NCBI GenBank assembly: GCA_965116595.1
Contig: OZ220708.1
Span: forward strand, 1,178,001 to 1,242,000
Direction: 5' to 3'
Source: G963663315 sp963668255
GTDB taxonomy: Bacteria > Pseudomonadota > Gammaproteobacteria > Arenicellales > Poriferihabitantaceae
DNA: 64,000 nucleotides
The position numbers and the translations under genes were made by a program. Below, one piece after another: positions 26,755 through 34,748 of the stretch; within the stretch, counting starts at the first letter, position 1; each line of letters starts with the position of its first letter. Under the pieces are notes generated by a model that searched no databases, was not told the origin of the DNA, and saw nothing but the letters and a program-made list of their open reading frames with translations.

Positions 26755-27051
26755 TCAGATCACCATCAACACCTCGGGATGGGAGGAAAGATAACGATAC
26801 AACTGATCCATCTGCTGCCTGCCTGAGGCCCGGATCCGGCAACTGAAGGAATGATACCTGCCGTGCTTGCTTTGCTTTTGATGGATACTCTCCAGTTCAT
26901 CCGGCAGGATGGATTGCAGCAATACGTCGCGCACCAGCTCGAGATTATTCTCCCGGGCAGACAAAAAGATCTTCACGTCGATAAAACAGGGGAACGTCAA
27001 TCCCCGCGGACTCTCGCTTGCCGTCACTCTTTCCCTCGCGTTTCTCTTCAT
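26755..27051 (-). CDS. DUF493 (YbeD-like) regulatory protein
   Basis: 98 aa. Ferredoxin-like ACT-type fold of the YbeD family: FPCFIDVKIFLSA near residue 20, KHGRYHSFSCRIRASG (about residues 62-77) and a C-terminal LYRYLSSHPEVLMVI. In enterobacteria ybeD sits next to lipB, and here it is in the same neighbourhood. ATG at 27051. It marks the left limit of the native chromosome: a direct repeat of about 40 bp starts 3 bp upstream, then the RiPP island. Confidence 0.83.
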   Translation of the reverse strand: MKRNARERVTASESPRGLTFPCFIDVKIFLSARENNLELVRDVLLQSILPDELESIHQKQSKHGRYHSFSCRIRASGRQQMDQLYRYLSSHPEVLMVI

Positions 27052-27053
27052 TT

Positions 27054-27094
27054 CATTCTAGCACAGCCTTGCCACCGGGCGCGGATGCGCAACT
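27054..27094 (+). repeat. Left direct repeat flanking the RiPP island
   Basis: 41 nt that aligns with 46001-46040 in the same orientation at 34 of 41 positions (6 mismatches, 1 gap). The best conserved part is CGGGCGCGGATGC-CAACT (one mismatch in 19). It lies between DUF493 and the halogenase; the copy at the right end lies just before the ycaQ-like gene. Together they bracket the cluster of about 19 kb. Confidence 0.6.
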
Positions 27095-27107
27095 CGCTGT
27101 ACACAAC

Positions 27108-27162
27108 TTGACATGCACAGCACAATGTTATTAAGCTTTTGGCAGTATGTTATGCACATAAC
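27108..27162 (+). promoter_or_regulatory. Putative promoter and operator of the halogenase operon
   Basis: A perfect -35 hexamer TTGACA lies at 27108-27113; the -10 is weak (TAAGCT near 27132-27137). Just downstream is a perfect dyad GTTATG-CA-CATAAC at 27149-27162, well placed for a repressor. A similar core (TATG with 2-3 nt then CATA) lies in the precursor promoter at 43385-43399. About 60 nt remain to the halogenase ATG. Confidence 0.4.
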
Positions 27163-27219
27163 GCGTCCAGATACCCCTGTAAAGGGGGAAACCACCGACA
27201 CTCCCGGAAGTCACCTGGA

Positions 27220-28533
27220 ATGATACAGCCGGGCAGCAAATCCTTGCGGAAGATTGCGGTCGTCGGGCGGGGAACGGCGGGGGCCCTGGCGGCCGCCAGC
27301 GTAACGTCTCTTCACCCCGACAGCGACCACGAGCTGCATCACATCTATGACTCGCGCATCCCGGCAATCGGGGTGGGCGAAGGCAGTTGGCCGAGCCTGG
27401 TCCAGCAATTGAAGCAACTGACAGGATTGCCCCACGATACCGTCCAACAGCGCCTGAGGGGTACCCGCAAGTACGGCGTTGCATTCGAAGGATGGGGGCT
27501 GCGCAACCAGAACTTCACTCACTACTTCATGCCGAAAAAGGCGTCCTACGCCTACCACCTGTCCGCCGACCTGCTGGCGGACCTGCTGCGCGAAAGCACG
27601 CATGCGCGCCACATCGACGCGAAAGTGCTCAATATCTCCAGGGTGGCGGACGGTGCGCAAGTGCAATTCGAGGGTCTGGCGCCGGAACATTACGACCTGG
27701 TTTTTGATGCCCGCGGGTTTCCGGGGGAACTCAACCCTGACCATCACATTAATATTCCCTTCATACCCACCAATACGGCGGTCATCCGCCGCTGTCCGGC
27801 AATCATCGGGGAAGAACGTGACAGGCCGGCTCTCACGCATACCTATACCCGTGCGGTTGCGCGTCCGCACGGCTGGGTATTCGTTATACCGCTTACCGCG
27901 CACACATCTTACGGGTACATTTTCAACCGCGGCATATCCAGCCTTGCCGATGTCGAATCGGACTTTGACGGGTTCCTGGAAACCGATGGCGTATCGGAAT
28001 TCGAGCAACGCGCCGTCATTCGGTTTCCCAACTATGTCCATCGCCGGATATACGATGGCGCGGTGGCCCGCATCGGCAACGCGGCAGCCTTCATGGAACC
28101 TCTTGAAGCGACGGCCATCGTATCCGCCCAGCTGCAGGTCGGGATGGTTCTTCATATTCGCCTCAACCGTTCGGTAGAGAATCTGGAGCGCGACGCGCCA
28201 GTGGTCAATCGATTTCTCATCGACAACATGCTCCGCTACGGCCTGTTCGTAGGCTGGCACTATTCCTGCGGCTCGAGGTACGACAGCGAATTCTGGCGCC
28301 ATGCCCGTGATCACGCCTGGCCACAGTTCCGCAAGGCAACGGCTCCCGAGGTCGTGGATTGTTCCGCACTCCGTAAATTCGACGAAATGATCGAACGGAT
28401 GAACCAGCCCGCCATCGACAAGGAAGACTGGAACCGGATGTGTGCGGTCCCCCTTACCAGTTATGCCCAGATGTTCCGGGGGCTTGGCCTGACTGCCCCG
28501 GCTCTTGACCGCATTGACTCGGGAATGGAATAA
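27220..28533 (+). CDS. Flavin-dependent tryptophan-halogenase-like enzyme
   Basis: 437 aa. FAD motif VGRGTAGALAA (residues 15-25); the region around the catalytic lysine of PrnA aligns as RGTRKYGVAFEGW with Lys84 kept; the second active-site element EPLEATA lies at 293-299. The family marker WxWxIP reads WVFVIP (219-224), second Trp to Phe. Family members use FADH2, oxygen and halide to make a lysine-bound hypohalous species and halogenate indoles. ATG at 27220. First gene of the cluster; the precursor peptide ends in Trp, so that residue is a natural candidate substrate (inference). No flavin reductase is encoded nearby. A non-halogenating monooxygenase is the alternative. Confidence 0.78.
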   Translation: MIQPGSKSLRKIAVVGRGTAGALAAASVTSLHPDSDHELHHIYDSRIPAIGVGEGSWPSLVQQLKQLTGLPHDTVQQRLRGTRKYGVAFEGWGLRNQNFTHYFMPKKASYAYHLSADLLADLLRESTHARHIDAKVLNISRVADGAQVQFEGLAPEHYDLVFDARGFPGELNPDHHINIPFIPTNTAVIRRCPAIIGEERDRPALTHTYTRAVARPHGWVFVIPLTAHTSYGYIFNRGISSLADVESDFDGFLETDGVSEFEQRAVIRFPNYVHRRIYDGAVARIGNAAAFMEPLEATAIVSAQLQVGMVLHIRLNRSVENLERDAPVVNRFLIDNMLRYGLFVGWHYSCGSRYDSEFWRHARDHAWPQFRKATAPEVVDCSALRKFDEMIERMNQPAIDKEDWNRMCAVPLTSYAQMFRGLGLTAPALDRIDSGME

Positions 28534-28624
28534 TGCATCCAATCAACAAGACTTGAGGGGTGGGTGATACAAGGGTCTTACAGGGGTCTGACTGAACCAC
28601 TCTTGAGCATTCTGAGTAACCATT

Positions 28625-31102
28625 ATGGACGCAGCAGCAGTTTCCACAGACCGGGCGGTTGAGCCGTCACTATGGAATGCGTTCCCGCATTTCCTGCCCA
28701 TTGCGGTCTTCCCGTTGATTTTCGCAGCCGCCGTCTACGGCGGCTGGTGGGTCGCGGGACCGCTCGTCTTTTTCATGATTGCGGGCCCGCTGGATCTTGC
28801 CTTTGGCATGGACGGGAGAAACATGGACCCCAGGGCCACACCGGAACATCGTCTGATCTGGTACAACCTGTCTGTCTGGCTATGGGCGTTGCTCTGGCCG
28901 GTGGCATTCGTGTTCACGCTGTGGCAGATATGCATCGCCGGACACCTGGCCCCCTGGGAAGGTGCGCTGATGGCGATCATACTGGCGGTGGAGGGACAGG
29001 GAGTATTCATTGTCGGGCATGAACTGATCCACCGGCGCATGACGTGGGAGCGATACATTGGCGAATTCCTGCTTGCTTCCGTCTCGTACCCGCACTACTC
29101 CACGGAACATTTCTATATCCATCATGCCTGTGTCGGCACGCCGAAGGATGTGGGGTCCGCGCCTAAGGGACAGAGTTTCTGGCGGTATTTCCCGCGCGAG
29201 TTGGCAAGCAATATCCTGTGCGCCTGGAAGGCGGAGCGCGGACGGATGGTTCATCGACAGCTGTCAACCTGGCATTTCAGCAATCCTTTCTGGCGATACG
29301 GTCTCGAAACCGCTGTCTGGTACGCCTTCGTCTGGTTGATGGGGGGATGGTGGGCTGTCCTGATCTACCTGTTCCTGTGTCTCGGGATCGTGTTCTCGAT
29401 GAAAATCAGCAACTACATCCAGCATTACGGCCTGCGCCGGGTCCGCCTGCCCAATGGCCGGTACGAAAGAGTCTGTCCGCGGCATTCATGGGGGACTGAC
29501 TACAAGTTCAGCAACTGGATGTTTTTCAACATGCAGCGTCATCCCGACCATCATGTATCGGCGGGCCGGCGCTACCCGTTGCTGCAGCATCACGGGGCCG
29601 ACGAATCTCCCCAACTGCCGGGAGGCTACGGCTCGATGTTCGGCCTGGCCCTGCGCCCGAAGCGCTTCTTCGAGACGATGGACCCGCTGGTCGATCAATG
29701 GCGCGCGCGCTTCTACCCCGAAATCGAGAACTGGGACGCTTACGACAGCCCGGTTTCCGAGGCGCGCCCGGAGGCATTCGATGCAATCGTCGAGATTTTC
29801 GGCGCCGCCCCCCGACTGGCCAGGGCGATCGAGCGAGAGCCAGAACTGCTCGACAGCCTGAAGGACAACGAATTTACCGATCTGGAGCTCCCAAAGGGCT
29901 TCGGACCGGATCCGGAATTTGAAAGGATTGTCGGTCGCGGCCTTGTACGTGTCTACTGGACCCATGAGTTCGGTGTTGCACAAATGAAGGAGCAGATTGC
30001 TGAACTACCGGTGAAGGACGCCGCCGACGCCGCGGAGACCGCGCGGAACTGGTCGAACAACAAGGTGTTTCAGATCGGCATGCACACATTGCGCGGTAAT
30101 CTGACGCCCACCGAGGCCGGGGTCGCACTGGCCCATGTCGCGGAATCCTCGATCGACGCCGTTCTTCAGGCCGTCGTGGAGGATGTCGCCGACCGCGTCG
30201 GCATGCGCACATTGCGCCGCAATCCGGCGCCGGCCTGGACCGGAGCCATGGAACCCCCGGCTGAAGCCGGCGACCACCATCCTCCGCACGCAGGCGGAGT
30301 GGCCGCGGTCGTCCTCGGCGATCTGGCCAGTCTGGAAGTCGCGCCCCGTGCATCGCTTGATATCCTGTTCTTATATGAAGGCGGTTCAGCCAGTCATCAC
30401 CAGGCCCTGTGCCGCCGTTTCCAGGAGGCGCTTGGCATCCTGACTCGAACCAGCCTGTTGTTCGAACCGTCTTCAAGGAGCGAAAGGAGCCCTGCCGTGT
30501 ACGCGCTTGACGACTTCACGCAACACTACCGGACCGCTTCGACCGGCGAACTGCTGGACCTGGTCCGGGCACGGTGTATCTTTATCAGCGGGAACCCCGA
30601 AATCGGGCAGCGTTTCGATGAGGCGCGGCGCGCCTTACTGACCCATGGCCCTGCACGGGATGCCCTGATCCGCAAGTTGCGCGACACAGCGGAAGATGAA
30701 GCCGTGCCTGAATGCTCGCTGACCGCCTGCCTGCAAAGGGGGCTTCGGGATGTCGAGCGCGCCGCCGGGTTGCTGCAACTGGCATGCCCTTCGGTTCTGC
30801 CGGACAGCCTGACAACCGACAACGCGGCATCCGTATTCAAGGCAGGACAGGCGCTGGGAACCATTCCCGGCGAAGTTGCTGAGCAACTCACCGGGGCTGC
30901 GATAATGTGGCGGAACCTGCACGGCATCCGGAAACTGATCCTGGAGGATGGCGCATCGTTCGAGTCCATGGCGGACAAGGCCAGGATGGTCGTGGCGCAG
31001 TCCTGCGACCAGGCCGATTTTGACCGGTTGACCGTAGCGGCCCGTGAAGCAGCGGCCGCTACCGAAAGCGGGCTTGCCACTGTAATCGCGCAGACAAGCT
31101 GA
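28625..31102 (+). CDS. AlkB-type membrane hydroxylase fused to a degenerate GlnE-like adenylyltransferase
   Basis: 825 aa. Residues ~20-370: alkane-1-monooxygenase-type di-iron membrane enzyme with all histidine motifs: HELIH (132-136), EHFYIHH (161-167), NYIQHYG (263-269) and QRHPDHH (304-310). Residues ~385-820: resembles the C-terminal half of glutamine synthetase adenylyltransferase (APRLARAIEREPELLDSL; GVAAVVLGDLASLEV...LDILFLYEG; LVRARCIFISGNPEIGQRFDE). The catalytic SDxD of GlnE reads AS577-L-D579 and the later V-D-A-R reads S, so two catalytic Asp are lost. The N-part should hydroxylate or desaturate a hydrophobic substrate; the C-part may be a non-catalytic scaffold. Second gene of the cluster, followed by the YcaO gene after 29 nt. 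Confidence 0.75.
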   Translation: MDAAAVSTDRAVEPSLWNAFPHFLPIAVFPLIFAAAVYGGWWVAGPLVFFMIAGPLDLAFGMDGRNMDPRATPEHRLIWYNLSVWLWALLWPVAFVFTLWQICIAGHLAPWEGALMAIILAVEGQGVFIVGHELIHRRMTWERYIGEFLLASVSYPHYSTEHFYIHHACVGTPKDVGSAPKGQSFWRYFPRELASNILCAWKAERGRMVHRQLSTWHFSNPFWRYGLETAVWYAFVWLMGGWWAVLIYLFLCLGIVFSMKISNYIQHYGLRRVRLPNGRYERVCPRHSWGTDYKFSNWMFFNMQRHPDHHVSAGRRYPLLQHHGADESPQLPGGYGSMFGLALRPKRFFETMDPLVDQWRARFYPEIENWDAYDSPVSEARPEAFDAIVEIFGAAPRLARAIEREPELLDSLKDNEFTDLELPKGFGPDPEFERIVGRGLVRVYWTHEFGVAQMKEQIAELPVKDAADAAETARNWSNNKVFQIGMHTLRGNLTPTEAGVALAHVAESSIDAVLQAVVEDVADRVGMRTLRRNPAPAWTGAMEPPAEAGDHHPPHAGGVAAVVLGDLASLEVAPRASLDILFLYEGGSASHHQALCRRFQEALGILTRTSLLFEPSSRSERSPAVYALDDFTQHYRTASTGELLDLVRARCIFISGNPEIGQRFDEARRALLTHGPARDALIRKLRDTAEDEAVPECSLTACLQRGLRDVERAAGLLQLACPSVLPDSLTTDNAASVFKAGQALGTIPGEVAEQLTGAAIMWRNLHGIRKLILEDGASFESMADKARMVVAQSCDQADFDRLTVAAREAAAATESGLATVIAQTS

Positions 31103-31131
31103 GAATACACCGGTAAACCGCACACGGAATA

Positions 31132-33432
31132 ATGGATAAGCGCAAGCGGCTGAAGGCGACTGCTGCCGATTGCAGTCCGATAGAACGACCGGCGCTTACA
31201 CCACATCTTGAGTACCGTTCTATCGGCGACGGGCAGGTACTCCTGGTTTCCGAAACCTTCAATACACTGCTGCACGGACAGATTTACGGGGATATCCTGC
31301 CACTGCTGAATGGCTGCCGCCTGCAGGAAAGCATCGTCGATGCCCTGGATAATGTGCATCCGAAGTCGGACGTGCGCAAGGCTATGGCATTTTTGGCCAA
31401 CAAGGGTTACATCGTTTCGGGCGATCATGGCATGGAACGGGGAAAAGCGGCTTTCTGGTCCTCGCTGGGCGCATCCCCCCGCCGGGTCGAGGAACTGCTG
31501 GGCGCTGCGGAGGTTGCAATTGAGGGTGACGACGGCCGTCTCGCAACGCGGCTTGAAGCCTTGGGCGTTGCCACCGGTTCCAGCAAGCCGACCCTGTCCG
31601 TCTTCGTGGGCGCCGATTATCTGGATGACGCGTATGATGCGATCAACCGGCATCACCTGGAATCAGGCACACCCTGGACGCTGATCCGGCCCAGGGGCAT
31701 ACAACCCCTGTTCGGTCCCGTCTTCCGGCCCGCGGAAGCAGGCCCCTGCTGGGCATGCCTCTCCTACCGGCTGCGAAATCACCAGGAGGTCCATTCCTTC
31801 TTGCGGAACCACTGTGGCGAGGCGGCAGCCTTCCGTCCCAATGTGGCTGAACCTGCTGTACTGGATATTGTCTACGGAATTGTTGCCATTGAGATCGCCA
31901 AGTGGTTGGCGCTCGGGAGCGCCGCGCCGCTGCAGACCTGCGCGATCACGCTGGACGTTGTCAGCATGAAAAGTGAATTTCACCCGGTCATGCGCCGTCC
32001 GCAGTGCCTGGCCTGCGGCAGCGAGGCGTACCGCCGCGCCGACCGGCCGGCAACGCCGGTACAGTTGCAGGCGAGCCCGAAGAGACTTCGCAACAGCGGC
32101 GGCGCCCGTACGGTGTCGCCTGCGCAAACCCTTGAAAAGTATCGGCGCCTGGTCAGCCCGGTCAGCGGAATCGTCACATGGGTTGAGCGCACGACTCCCG
32201 AGACGGATCCCTGGTTGCACGTACATTGGGCCGGCAGCAATCTTGCGCTGAGAATCAAGAGCCTGAGTTCGTTGCGGCGCAGCCTCCGAAGCAAGAGCGC
32301 AGGCAAGGGGAGTACCGCTGAGCAATCCGAGGTGAGCGCCCTGTGCGAGGCGGTCGAGCGCTACTCCGGCGCCTTCCATGGAGACGAGATTCGCTGCCGG
32401 AGGCGCCTGTCGGATTTCCCCGGAACTGGAGACGGACCGGTAATTCACCCGAATGAGGTCCAGCTGTTCAGCGATTGGCAACTGGACCATGCAGAAGAGA
32501 TCAACGCGCGCGGCCATCCTTACAATGTCGTTCCGGACCGGTTCGACCCGGATAGGGAGCTGGACTGGTCTCCCGTGTGGTCGCTGACTCGGGACCAGCA
32601 ATGCTATCTGCCGACCTCCATACTTTACGGCATGACCCCGGAACAGCGCGGAACCTCGGGGCTTTGGGCCGACTCCAATGGCTGTGCCGCGGGCAACACC
32701 CTCGAAGAAGCCATCTTGCAGGGGTTCTTTGAACTGGTCGAACGTGATGCTTTCGCAATCTGGTGGTACAACCGACTGCAAAGACCCGGTGTGGACCTCG
32801 AAAGCTTCAGTGATGAATACCTGGCGTCCGCTCCCGCTTACTACCGCGGCCATCACCGTGACATGTGGGTACTGGACCTTACCGGTGATCTCGGAATTCC
32901 CGCCTTCGTCGCACTGTCCCGCAGGACCGATAGCGAAACGGAGGACATCATCTATGGCGCCGGTGCGCACACCGACCCGCAGATCGCGGTCCTGCGGGCC
33001 GTTTGCGAAATGAACCAGTGCCTGACCTGGGTTCCCCGCCCGGGTAATGACCACGCCCGCTACGGAGTCGATGATCCGATGTGCCTTTGGTGGTGGAAGA
33101 ACGGGAAGCTGGCAGACCACCCCCATCTCGGACCTGCGCGTGATGACGGGCTGCGCCGCGCTTCGGATTATGCGGCGCCGGATACGGCGGACCTGACAGA
33201 GGACGTAAAATGGTGCCGTGAGTTGATCGAAGCCAGGGGGATGGAGTTTCTGGTGCTCAACCAGACCCGCCCCGACATCGGCATGCCGGTGGCGCGCGTG
33301 ATCGTGCCCGGCCTGCGTCACTTCTGGGAACGTTTCGCGCCGGGACGCCTTTACGACGTGCCAGTGGAGATGGGCTGGAAAGAATGTCCCGCGCTGGAGA
33401 CTGACCTGAATCCCGTTCCCGTGATTGCGTAA
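31132..33432 (+). CDS. Fused E1-like/YcaO cyclodehydratase (azoline-forming)
   Basis: 766 aa with the SagC-SagD fusion layout of TOMM biosynthesis. Residues ~20-310: E1-like leader-binding domain with zinc pairs CWAC (206-209) and CLAC (292-295). Residues ~340-766: YcaO domain with EVSALCEAVERYSG (ATP/Mg-binding), a further EEAILQGFFELVERDAF and a proline-containing C-terminus NPVPVIA, a short form of the usual PxPxP tail. It should bind the NHLP leader and turn Cys (or Ser/Thr) of the core into thiazolines using ATP. The only precursor-like gene in the cluster has a Cys-Cys-Cys core. No separate FMN dehydrogenase (SagB-like) is present, so azolines may stay unoxidised. Confidence 0.85.
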   Translation: MDKRKRLKATAADCSPIERPALTPHLEYRSIGDGQVLLVSETFNTLLHGQIYGDILPLLNGCRLQESIVDALDNVHPKSDVRKAMAFLANKGYIVSGDHGMERGKAAFWSSLGASPRRVEELLGAAEVAIEGDDGRLATRLEALGVATGSSKPTLSVFVGADYLDDAYDAINRHHLESGTPWTLIRPRGIQPLFGPVFRPAEAGPCWACLSYRLRNHQEVHSFLRNHCGEAAAFRPNVAEPAVLDIVYGIVAIEIAKWLALGSAAPLQTCAITLDVVSMKSEFHPVMRRPQCLACGSEAYRRADRPATPVQLQASPKRLRNSGGARTVSPAQTLEKYRRLVSPVSGIVTWVERTTPETDPWLHVHWAGSNLALRIKSLSSLRRSLRSKSAGKGSTAEQSEVSALCEAVERYSGAFHGDEIRCRRRLSDFPGTGDGPVIHPNEVQLFSDWQLDHAEEINARGHPYNVVPDRFDPDRELDWSPVWSLTRDQQCYLPTSILYGMTPEQRGTSGLWADSNGCAAGNTLEEAILQGFFELVERDAFAIWWYNRLQRPGVDLESFSDEYLASAPAYYRGHHRDMWVLDLTGDLGIPAFVALSRRTDSETEDIIYGAGAHTDPQIAVLRAVCEMNQCLTWVPRPGNDHARYGVDDPMCLWWWKNGKLADHPHLGPARDDGLRRASDYAAPDTADLTEDVKWCRELIEARGMEFLVLNQTRPDIGMPVARVIVPGLRHFWERFAPGRLYDVPVEMGWKECPALETDLNPVPVIA

Positions 33433-33504
33433 GAGCCCAGTGGATGTTGCAGATGGGTCTGCCGCCGGCAGGAATCGTCCGGGCCGCGCTGTATGCGGAC
33501 GCCA

Positions 33505-33590
33505 TCAGAAGCTGAACGTGAATTCCGCGCCCAGATAGCTGTCGCGGCGGCCATGAGCAGGAAGGCCGCGATTGCGCCGCCGAATCTCAT
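33505..33590 (-). pseudogene. Remnant of an outer-membrane beta-barrel gene
   Basis: Minus-strand remnant right behind the LolA-like gene. From an ATG at 33590 it reads MRFGGAIAAFLLMAAATAI, a good signal-peptide beginning. In the next frame the same short stretch ends GRRDSYLGAEFTFSF followed by a stop at 33505-33507, with the alternating aromatic C-terminus of outer-membrane barrels. Start and end of one gene thus appear to be joined after loss of its middle, abutting the YcaO gene. Family examples of LolA-like genes are often followed by an outer-membrane protein of the DUF1302 type. Confidence 0.45.
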
Positions 33591-34486
33591 CAGCGCACGC
33601 GTCGAAGGGCTGGCTGGGTGAATTCGCTGTCAGCAAGGTTGGAGCGAAACCGGAAATCGTTCCATTTGAGCACCGTGCCCGCCCCGGTCAGGTGATTCAC
33701 CATCGCCTGCTCCCCTGCCCGCCAGTACTGATCCAGATATTGCCGATAGTTCACAAAAGTGAGCGTCTTCAGGTGCGAGCCTCTCCGGTCGTAAAGCTCC
33801 ATTCTCCAGGTCCGAAACTCGGCCGTGTCTTGCCAGATGACCTTGCGGCTGTAACCGGATTTCTTGTCCAGAGGAACCTGCTCGGTCACTGTACAGGTGA
33901 GCTCGCCGCAGAGCTCTTCGCGAAGAAACCGGTAGGTGTATTCCTCCACCTCCGGAGAGCTCATGTCCTCGTAGGAAAACTCGCTCCCCATGAATGCCCC
34001 CGTACGCGACGAGGCGTTGATGCGCTTCACCCTTTTCAGGGCCGGCAGATACAACCACTGGTCGTCCGGTGTATTGATGTGAGCGTGGGTCAAGAGGGCG
34101 GTTCCCCGCACATCCCGCGGCCGATCGAACACAAACAGGCTCTTGTCGCCGTCCCCCGCCACCTCCAGAACCTTGAAACGCATCTGACGGATGCTTTCCC
34201 GGCCTTGCCGGTCGCTCAGCACCATCGTCATTTCCGCGGTGTAATCCCCAAAGCCGTCGTTGCGGGCGCTCGCTTCACGTGCAATCATCAGCCCCTTTTC
34301 TTCCGGCGTTTGGTCTTGTGCAAGGGTCGGCGCATTTGGCAGGCAGAGGCATGCCAGCGACAGAACCAGGATGCCGGACAAAGAGCCCGGGGTGCGTGGG
34401 AAGCCTTTCGTCCGGCCCTGTCTGAAAACCCGTTTCTTGGCGGTTTCGTGGTCGAAGAACAACCTTACAGACTCCGTGATGGACAC
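33590..34486 (-). CDS. LolA-like outer-membrane lipoprotein-sorting protein
   Basis: 298 aa with an N-terminal extension of about 35 residues and then a signal-type segment (GILVLSLACLCLPNAPTLAQ, about residues 38-57). The mature part shows the half-barrel pattern of COG2834 proteins: DYTAEMTMVLSDRQGRES, KSLFVFDRPRDVRGTALLTH, WLYLPALKRVKRI and FMGSEFSYEDM. These proteins partner RND/MMPL exporters, one of which lies at 43424-45748. Start GTG at 34486, poorly supported. Transcribed opposite to the rest of the biosynthetic genes; its stop overlaps the vestigial barrel gene. Confidence 0.78.
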   Translation of the reverse strand: MSITESVRLFFDHETAKKRVFRQGRTKGFPRTPGSLSGILVLSLACLCLPNAPTLAQDQTPEEKGLMIAREASARNDGFGDYTAEMTMVLSDRQGRESIRQMRFKVLEVAGDGDKSLFVFDRPRDVRGTALLTHAHINTPDDQWLYLPALKRVKRINASSRTGAFMGSEFSYEDMSSPEVEEYTYRFLREELCGELTCTVTEQVPLDKKSGYSRKVIWQDTAEFRTWRMELYDRRGSHLKTLTFVNYRQYLDQYWRAGEQAMVNHLTGAGTVLKWNDFRFRSNLADSEFTQPALRRVR

Positions 34487-34667
34487 GTTTCATTGTACCT
34501 TAATTCCCCGGAAAAGGTGAAGTTCGAGAGCCGCCGGATGCAGCCGTGGAAGGGGTCCGGGCCAGAACCGTGAGACGAACGGACTTTGCCGCAGCCCCCG
34601 GTCAAAATGTGTACCGAACCGGCTTTCCGGCGCTTCCGCGATTTGGACTTTTCAGGCCGAAATCGCA

Positions 34668-34673
34668 TATAAT
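34668..34673 (+). promoter_or_regulatory. -10 element of the secretion operon promoter
   Basis: A perfect TATAAT lies 76 nt before the GTG of the membrane-fusion gene, in the 262-nt gap 34487-34748 between divergent genes. The -35 is poor (TTGGAC with 19-nt spacing). Downstream lies a 6-bp dyad TCATTC/GAATGA at 34680-34700. GAGGAG precedes the gene start. Nothing else in the gap is recognisable. Confidence 0.4.
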
Positions 34674-34748
34674 CCCTCCTCATTCACTCAAACCGAATGA
34701 AATTTTCTTTGTCCCGGCCTGATCTCTACGAGGAGACTTCTCACCATT

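Noticed and set aside
27211..28542. 443-codon open frame antisense to the halogenase
   Set aside because: It is a shadow frame made possible by GC-rich third positions; the plus strand has clear halogenase motifs.
31663..33321. 552-codon open frame antisense to the YcaO gene
   Set aside because: No family pattern, no ribosome-binding site, and fully inside a gene with E1/YcaO motifs on the other strand.
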